A DNA stretch of 64,000 nucleotides from Sipunculus nudus (lineage: Eukaryota; Annelida; Sipuncula; Golfingiida; Sipunculidae). The stretch lies in assembly GCA_026874595.1 (NCBI GenBank), contig CM049316.1, positions 13,692,839-13,756,838 on the forward strand, read 5' to 3'. The first letter of the stretch is position 1. The number at the start of each line of letters is the position of its first letter. Under the pieces are notes generated by a model. The model ran no database searches. It was not told the origin of the DNA and saw only the letters and a list, made by a program, of their open reading frames with translations. Positions 54,401-62,200 of this stretch are shown piece by piece. The position numbers were made by a program, and so were the translations under genes.

Positions 54401-56906
54401 ATTTTAATATTTTAAAATTTTTCATCTGCAATATTACACATCTGAATACATAAGTTGCTTTCAAATTTCAGACTTTAATGGCTTAAATCCATAAACATAC
54501 AGCATATGAAAGTTATTTCAACAGTGCTTAAAGGAAAAATTTCATAATTAGTATATATATTTAATGATAATTGAGAGATGATGGACAGACAAGAGCTGAT
54601 CACTTTATGTTCCATTCTCCTGGGGCAAGAATATGTTTCAATATTAGATCTTAATTTTTTCTAATCCAATTATCTTTCAAATTGAAAAAATTGTACACAT
54701 TTGCAATATTAACTAATGTCCCAGTGCACAGGTGATGATGAGGTGCTAAGGATCAATGACAGCCGGGGGGGGGGGGGGGAGGAGATGGGATTAACAACAC
54801 TTTTGCATAAACATTCAGGGCAAACAAAGCCTGATCTCCAATTCTGCTGAGGCTCGAAAATAATGAACACATGTTTGTATTAGATCCTTTTTTTTTAATT
54901 TAAGTTTAATTTGTATACATTTCCAATATAACATAAATTTCTGAATATAAACGTTGATTCATAATTCTAAATTGCATCATCATAAATCTCAATCTTGTCA
55001 TGTAACACCACATCATGCATACAAATGTATATTTATATATTCATGGGGGGGGGGGAGGGGGTGTGATATGAGAACAATTGTACACCTGTCACAGCAGGGG
55101 ATCTCCCCCAGTGACTGAAACAAATCAGGAACCCTGGCACAGCTGACTTCCAGTGACCTGGAGTGGCCTACCTGCATCTGGAACAAAGCAAGTGACTACA
55201 ATAGACCCTCAAGATAAAATTCAATAACTAGCCTAATTTTCAACCTTTTAGTTTCAAATTTCAGATTTAAACACATTAAATACTTATGTTTACATTCTGA
55301 GAAAATTAAATCAACAGTACTCACAGGGAAAAAATGTGCCATGGTCAAAGTTGGGTAAAATTTCAGGTACTGATTTTATGTTTATGCTAATAACTTATAA
55401 AATTTACAAAATACAGATCTAATTTTGGGTATACAATTGAATCTTAATTAAACAAAGTTATATACTTAAAAAAAATTCTCTAGCTTCAATAATTTTCATG
55501 AAACCTGAGTAAATATTTTTCCTGATTTTTTACAAAGTCAATTTTGTTTGGGCACATAACTTAAAACAATTTCCCAATTCTTACATCATTTCTGGCATGT
55601 GCATAGCGAATGTATAGAAAAATATGTATATTATATATGATCAAAGTCAGATCAGTGGTTTTGATACTAGGCAGTCCTGAAGTGTAACAAAGGGTTTTTA
55701 ATGAAAAAAATGAAGTTTTTCATTAATATCTCGAAGGAATTAAGTTCTGGTGACCAAATTATTGGCATGGTAGGGGATTTTGGAGACATCTTACTGTATG
55801 CCTAATTTAAGGAACTTAGAGCTGAAGCTGGGGAGCTGAGCTCTAGCAAACTGCATAACACTAGGTTGATGTAAACAATATGTGACATGGTGCTTGAAAA
55901 CTTGAATAAAATCTACAGTTTTTGATCAACTGGTTTCAAATTTTAGATGTTAACAGTTGAAATGCTAACAAAAACATGCTTTGAAAATTAAATCCACAGC
56001 AGTTACAGAAAAAAAACGTGCCATGGTCAAAGTTGGGCAAAGTTTAAGGTACCAATTTTTTATTTTTGCTAATATTTCAAAAAATTTAAAAGATTTTGAT
56101 CAAATTTTGGGTATACAATTTAATTTTGATTAATAAAAGTTATATTACTGGAAAAAAAGTGCTTAGCTTTAACAAGTTTTGTGTTAAGTGATCAAATTTT
56201 TTTCCTGATTATTTACAAAATGCATTATGTTTGGGCCCATAACTTTTTTAAATTATATAATACAGACCCAATTTCTGGCATGTACATAGGAACCATATAG
56301 AGGATTATTTATGGTAAATATGAGGAAAAACAGATGAGTGGTTTTGATATTAGGCAGTCCTGAAGTGTGAAAATAGGATTTTAATAAAAAATTGAGGTTT
56401 TTCCTTAATTTCTCAAAGGAACGAAGTCGCAAAGACCCAGTTTTCGGCTTGGTAGGAGATCTTGGGGACATCTAACATTATGCTGAATTTTGGATTCCTA
56501 GGTCTTACGGTTTCAAAACGTGCCACATCTACGGACGGACGGACGGACGGACGGACGGACGGACAGACGGACGGACAGACGGACGGACGACGGACAATGG
56601 ACCACGACTATAGCTCAGATGACTTATAGTCAGCTGAGCTAAAAACAGTATTTTAACCAAACACATTTTTACAGTAACTTAATTCGAGGGAGCACAGTTG
56701 AGTCACAGACATATCCATACTAGAACAAGATATATCTATGAGGCTAAATAACCCAGAAGCAATTTTTACACAAAAGGTCTGGTTAAAATGAGGGATTCTT
56801 GGCAAAATGATGCCAATCCAGTGTCTCTGAGTTAGAAAGGCACACTAGGTTAATGTACTTACTGCACCACTGGAAACTTCTGCCAGTTTGGTGAGTTCAC
56901 ACACAC

Positions 56907-57003
<97 letters not shown>

Positions 57004-59172
57004 GTATATGTCAGAGACGAGATTGAAATCCAGGCGGATTTTAAATTCGCCTAGACGAGATTGCGATTGTGATCTCGCCTAGGCGAGATTGCAATTGTGA
57101 TCTCGGCTAGACAGATTTTAAACTCGCCTAGACGAGATCACAATCGCAATCTCGCCTAGTCGAGATTAAAATCCATCATGGAGCAGGCCAGGATTTTAAT
57201 CTCGCCTAGGCGAGTTTAAAATCCGTCTGGTGTCATCCAGGCGAGTTTAAAATCTGCCTGATATTACTTAGGCCAGTTTAGAATCTGCCTAGGCGAGATT
57301 AAAATAGTGATCTGATCTAGTTTCCTAATATAATAAGCATTGTAATTGACATATGAAAGATATTTTCAGTCGGATTTTCAATATTTTAACACTGAATGGT
57401 TATATATAGTTAAAAGGTAATATATTTATTAATATTTACAGAATATTATACTATTAATGTAATAATTAACTTTTTTACAGTAATGTAATAATTATTCATG
57501 TGATAATTAAAATTAATTTTGGAAACAGAATTATGAAATAGATATTTGATTATTATTTGAACTTTTGATGTGTTTCATGTGGTCTACAGCATCCTTATCA
57601 TACCAATTATTTGCTAAACATTAATTAATCTTTATTTTTTTTCTCCAGTTTTCTTAACAACCTTGGGATTGTAAATATCACTAATAATTTTTACAAATAA
57701 ATAATTTGTAATTGTATTTAAATAAATGGCAATTAGAGAACAACAAGAGGTATATTGAAGCACACTTATGAGATATTATGAAGAGCAAATCTGGGGGAAA
57801 AAGTCATCCAGTTGCATATTGAATCAATCATAGATAGATAGATAGACAGATAGATAGATTAGATAGCTATTACTTCACTATTTAATTAGTATATTACACA
57901 TTAACATAAACAATCATCCTATTTGATAATTCTTACAGGACAAACAGAACAAATTAGTTGGTTGATCTAGTTCAAATGTTTCTTTTCACGCAGGTATTCA
58001 ACACTCAACAATCAAAACATGTACACTTATGGTACAAAATATGCATGGTATCAGTATTTATGATGGGCTTTGATACACCATCCTTTTTTTAGGTAATTAA
58101 ACATCATATGAGAAAAGGTAAAAGATGATACACAGATGTATGCAAGTGAATATTTCTTTGTCGTATATAGTCTTTTCTTATAATGTATATAATATTCTTC
58201 TGATCTTTTTTTTTTAGGCATGTTTTGTGAGGCATTTTGTGAAGCTTCAATATTTATGTAGACTGTGTTACAAGATAACTGCCTTTTTTTGGTCAGTTTT
58301 ATATCATATCATTTCTAGATTAATAGAGTAATAGATCATTTATGCATGTGAACATGCATTGAATTATATTGATAAAAAATAAATGAGCTATGTTCCTTTT
58401 GTCTTTTTAAAATACTACATTACTAATATTACTAATACCAGTTTCCCTTCAAATTAATATTGACAACAAAATTATTATGTAAATAATCAGCAGCAGCCCA
58501 CATCATATATCATTTGAATATGCCATATAAAATACCAATGTAAGTTTCTTATTACATAGTTTATAAATAAAAATATAAAATAAAAAAATTAATGTTAATT
58601 ATTACATAAATATTATAATATTCTGTAAATAATATTAAATATATATTACTTGTGAACTATACATAACCATATTATTAAAAAATATATAATATAAAATATT
58701 CCATTTCCAAAATTAATGTTAATTATTTAATTAATAATATAGTCTGTAAATATTAATAAATATATTACTTGTGAACTATACGTAACTATTCAGTGTTAAA
58801 ATATTGAAAATCTGACTGAAAACATCTTTCATAAGTAAATTACAATGCATAATTTATTGGGAAATTAGATCAGATCACTATTTCAATCTCGCCTAGGCAG
58901 ATTTTAAACTCGCCCAAGTGATATCAGGCAGATTTTAAACTCGCCTGGATGACACCAGACAGATTTTAAACTCGCCTAGGCGAGATTAAAATCATGGCCT
59001 GCTCCATGATGGATTTTAATCTCGACTAGGCGAGATTGCGATTGTGATCTCGTCTAGGCGAGTTTAAAATCCGTCTAGCCGAGATCACAATTGCAATCTC
59101 GCCTAGGCGAGATCACAATCGCAATCTCGTCTAGGCGAATTTAAAATCCACCTGGATTTCAATCTCGTCTCT

Positions 59173-59220
<48 letters not shown>

Positions 59221-62200
59221 CCCACATGGGTTTTGATGCAATTTTAAAAACATATATGCACATACACATGTACGTTAACAAGTGTTTCAAGCACTGATAT
59301 TCCAGAACACCCAGTTTTAATACCCCATGCACATTAAATAATGAAACTGCGATAGATGATTGAGGAACTACTAGTAAAACACAATCATGTACACTCTATG
59401 GTTCTGATAAAGCCCAAAGGCATGTACATGTATATATATCAAGAGTGACAGAGCGATACACTTTAAATGACATAATAATCAATACACCTTTTATGGAATG
59501 ATTATGATTTCTCAAACTTCAAACACAAGATGTTCAAGATCAATACCAGTAGTACCATCAAGTTTGATGGATATTTCAGAAGCCCCGAGCAGCACTAAAA
59601 ACATATTTAATGATTCTGTTAAAGGGTTCATGGTTTGACATCACTTATTTTCATGCTCTCATCAAACTTCACAACTTCCTCCCAGGTCTTTCAGACATTA
59701 CTTAATAAAGTCTACACTGTGTGTGTGTGTGTGGAGTTCTTACTGTTATTGCAGATATTCTTCTTAAGAAAATTTCTAAGACAGGTAATACTTCATAACT
59801 ATTCAAAGTATCAAGTTCCAATTTTTTTTGTCAATATTTTCATAAAGCTAGCTTGATTTGTCATTAAAATCTAGTAATTAGAATCAGTGGCCTATAAATA
59901 AGAAGTATAACTTCTGGTTAATGCTCTTTTTTTAAACCATTTGAACAAGATGGCAAAATCTGAGGTGAAAATGAGTCATTCATGATGGACAAGTGCAGTG
60001 GCACATTTGATACAGGAATCTTTGACTTCTGACTTGTGTGCAAATTATAAACATTTACATCACAAGTTCCTCTTCAGCAAGTGAAAATCCCAGAGGATAT
60101 ATTAGTCCAAATTTTATTAAAAAAATTCATAGTCCATCATCAAATGTTAAAATATGCACACAAAATGGTGTCACTAGGTCATGTGAGACAAAGTGTACAG
60201 ATTATTGGATAAGGCCCTAATCCTGAGTTGAGCTGATCCACAACATTTAATACATGATTCTGGATGCAGCAGGTAATACATTTATCCATTACTAGCCCTG
60301 CTGTACCACACCTGTATTGATCAAGAACCATCAGCACCACCAGAAAATAAACCCTCTTTACTGTAACATGCATTTCAATGTCTTACTAACTAAGCTAAAG
60401 ACTGAGCACTTATTTTGTTAAACCCTGTAAGAATCAACATAACACAAATACCCCTCTCCAATCATTATTCTTTTGTTAACAAATTTAAAATGATGTTCAC
60501 TTTATTCCTATCACTTAAGTTTAATACCTGCTTGTCAAAAAGTTTTAAGCAAAAAGATACATTCAAAATTGGGTTAAGAAGCATCATATCTTGTCTGTTT
60601 GATTTAACAGGTTTTTACTTGCACTTGTTATGTAACAATTGAGTATTTCCACATCTCACTGGCATCAAAATTATTCTTTGTATTGCAGAAATAGTTTTGT
60701 CACAAAGCAACACAGGTTTGAAATTTAAACTGAATACCAAATGAAACCCAGAAATTGTAAGGATCCATATGTATTAAAACAATCCAGTATTATCAGTTAA
60801 TCTTAGCTTCAAGTTTGTTTAATCATTAACTAAAATATATTTTCCAGGGTCTGTAGCAATTACATATGGTTTAGAATTAGGTTAAGGGGCGGGCTTAATA
60901 CAATTTTGATGACACAACAGCAACCATAGCTATTTACACGTCTCTTCACTAAGCAAGGCTTGACATTAACATTTAACTGGCTTCGCAAGGCACTTTAAAG
61001 CTGAAAGATGTGGTAATCAGACACACAAATGACCACCCCCTGACAAGTCATCTTTTTGATTAGGGATATGGATAAAATGTAAACCTCAAAGAGAAATTAT
61101 TCTTAAATTCCCTACTGAATCCCCTTCTCTAAGAAATGTACTTTTTTTTTGTAACTTTCATAATACCAATTTATCTTTAATTATCTGTAAGCTGTACATC
61201 AACTACTACAGAGAGGTTATTCACACTAAACATTTAGATACATTTAATGTTTAACATAAAATAAAACATGCCCTAACATTTTGTGGCTGCAGTTTTTATA
61301 ATTTTGTAGGGCAAGTAGAAATTTATATCTAGTGCATGTAAAATCAAGATATTATTTGCCTGTTAGGCAAGTACTTGCAACAGTTAATGGCTGGCCTTGT
61401 TGAGCCCAAAAAATAACTTATGTCCTTTTATTGCAACAGACTCTGGTGACTATATTAGTAGTAATATTAATTATAAACACAATTAGTGGTAATTAGTTTG
61501 TAGACTCACTTTGGGCAGTCACGTCTTCCTGACCCTCGCCGTTGGTGTGTTCATCCTGGGTCACGTCAAAATACATGGGACGTCCTGCCAATTGCTGGTT
61601 CTCCCAAAACCTGCTGTTTTCATTGGCTGCTGACCCGGATGCCATTGGTCCTGGAGGGACATCTACCTCGTCATAACCCTCATCATCTTCATTAACCCCA
61701 TCACCCATTAACAGATCCAGAGGTAAACCATGTGGGTCATTTGGTCTACTAAACAAATCACTAGTACCTGTATCAAAGTCCATCTGCATGGACATCTGTT
61801 TTTGCTCCGCAAAATATCTACTCAAGTGTGCTTCTCCTTTATTAAATGGATTATTTGCTGCGGATGGCAGTTCAACTACATCATAACTAGCAGATGCATG
61901 CCCTAATGCTGCATCTGTACCAACAGCTTGTGTGTACTGCTTCATGATCCCAGCAGGTGGCGCCACATCTTCATCTGGTGTATCTAAAGTATCATCCGTC
62001 AGTGTGGTGTCAGCATCAAAATCACTGCATTCAGCTTCAAATTGCTTCAAGTCATCAGCGTCTAATTTTACCTCATGGACACTTATATCGTGCTCTCCCC
62101 CAGCTTGAGCACCAAATAACATACCACCAGGGGCTATGTCAAGCTTTTTACTTTGTCCAACAGGGGGTGTTAGTGCTAGTGTGGCTGCCTGGACACCCTG

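Larger units (their letters stand above)
31613..61509. other. Giant intron (29,897 bp) between CEP192 exons 3 and 2
   Basis: The flanking exons match in phase (phase 1), so no coding exon is required inside, although a small 3n exon could be missed. Named repeats inside are listed separately. No nested gene was found on either strand. Unremarkable AT-rich stretches: 32245-34720, 35600-37980, 38595-44250, 44870-45580, 49551-51300 (weak units near ACCTGTACAGGTAAAA at 49620-49960), 51730-52140, 56645-56905 and 59220-61509. At 41205-41530 words of the form GACTTGGACTTGA repeat, a small diverged repeat. A purine tract (GA)n lies at about 53587-53660 and a (GATA)n at 57831-57860. Confidence 0.8.

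Noticed and set aside
54135-54464. 109-codon minus-strand frame with a proline run
   Set aside because: Depends on a homopolymer G tract in a repeat; no protein-like features.
56888-57082. Ile/Tyr repeat protein frame
   Set aside because: Translation of a (TA)n microsatellite.
57011-59174. LTR retrotransposon or viral remnant
   Set aside because: Terminal repeats are inverted rather than direct, and there is no protease, reverse transcriptase or integrase coding sequence.
31613-61509. A nested gene or further CEP192 coding exons in the giant intron
   Set aside because: No frame with coding character, no domain, and exons 2 and 3 already match in phase. A very short 3n exon cannot be excluded.
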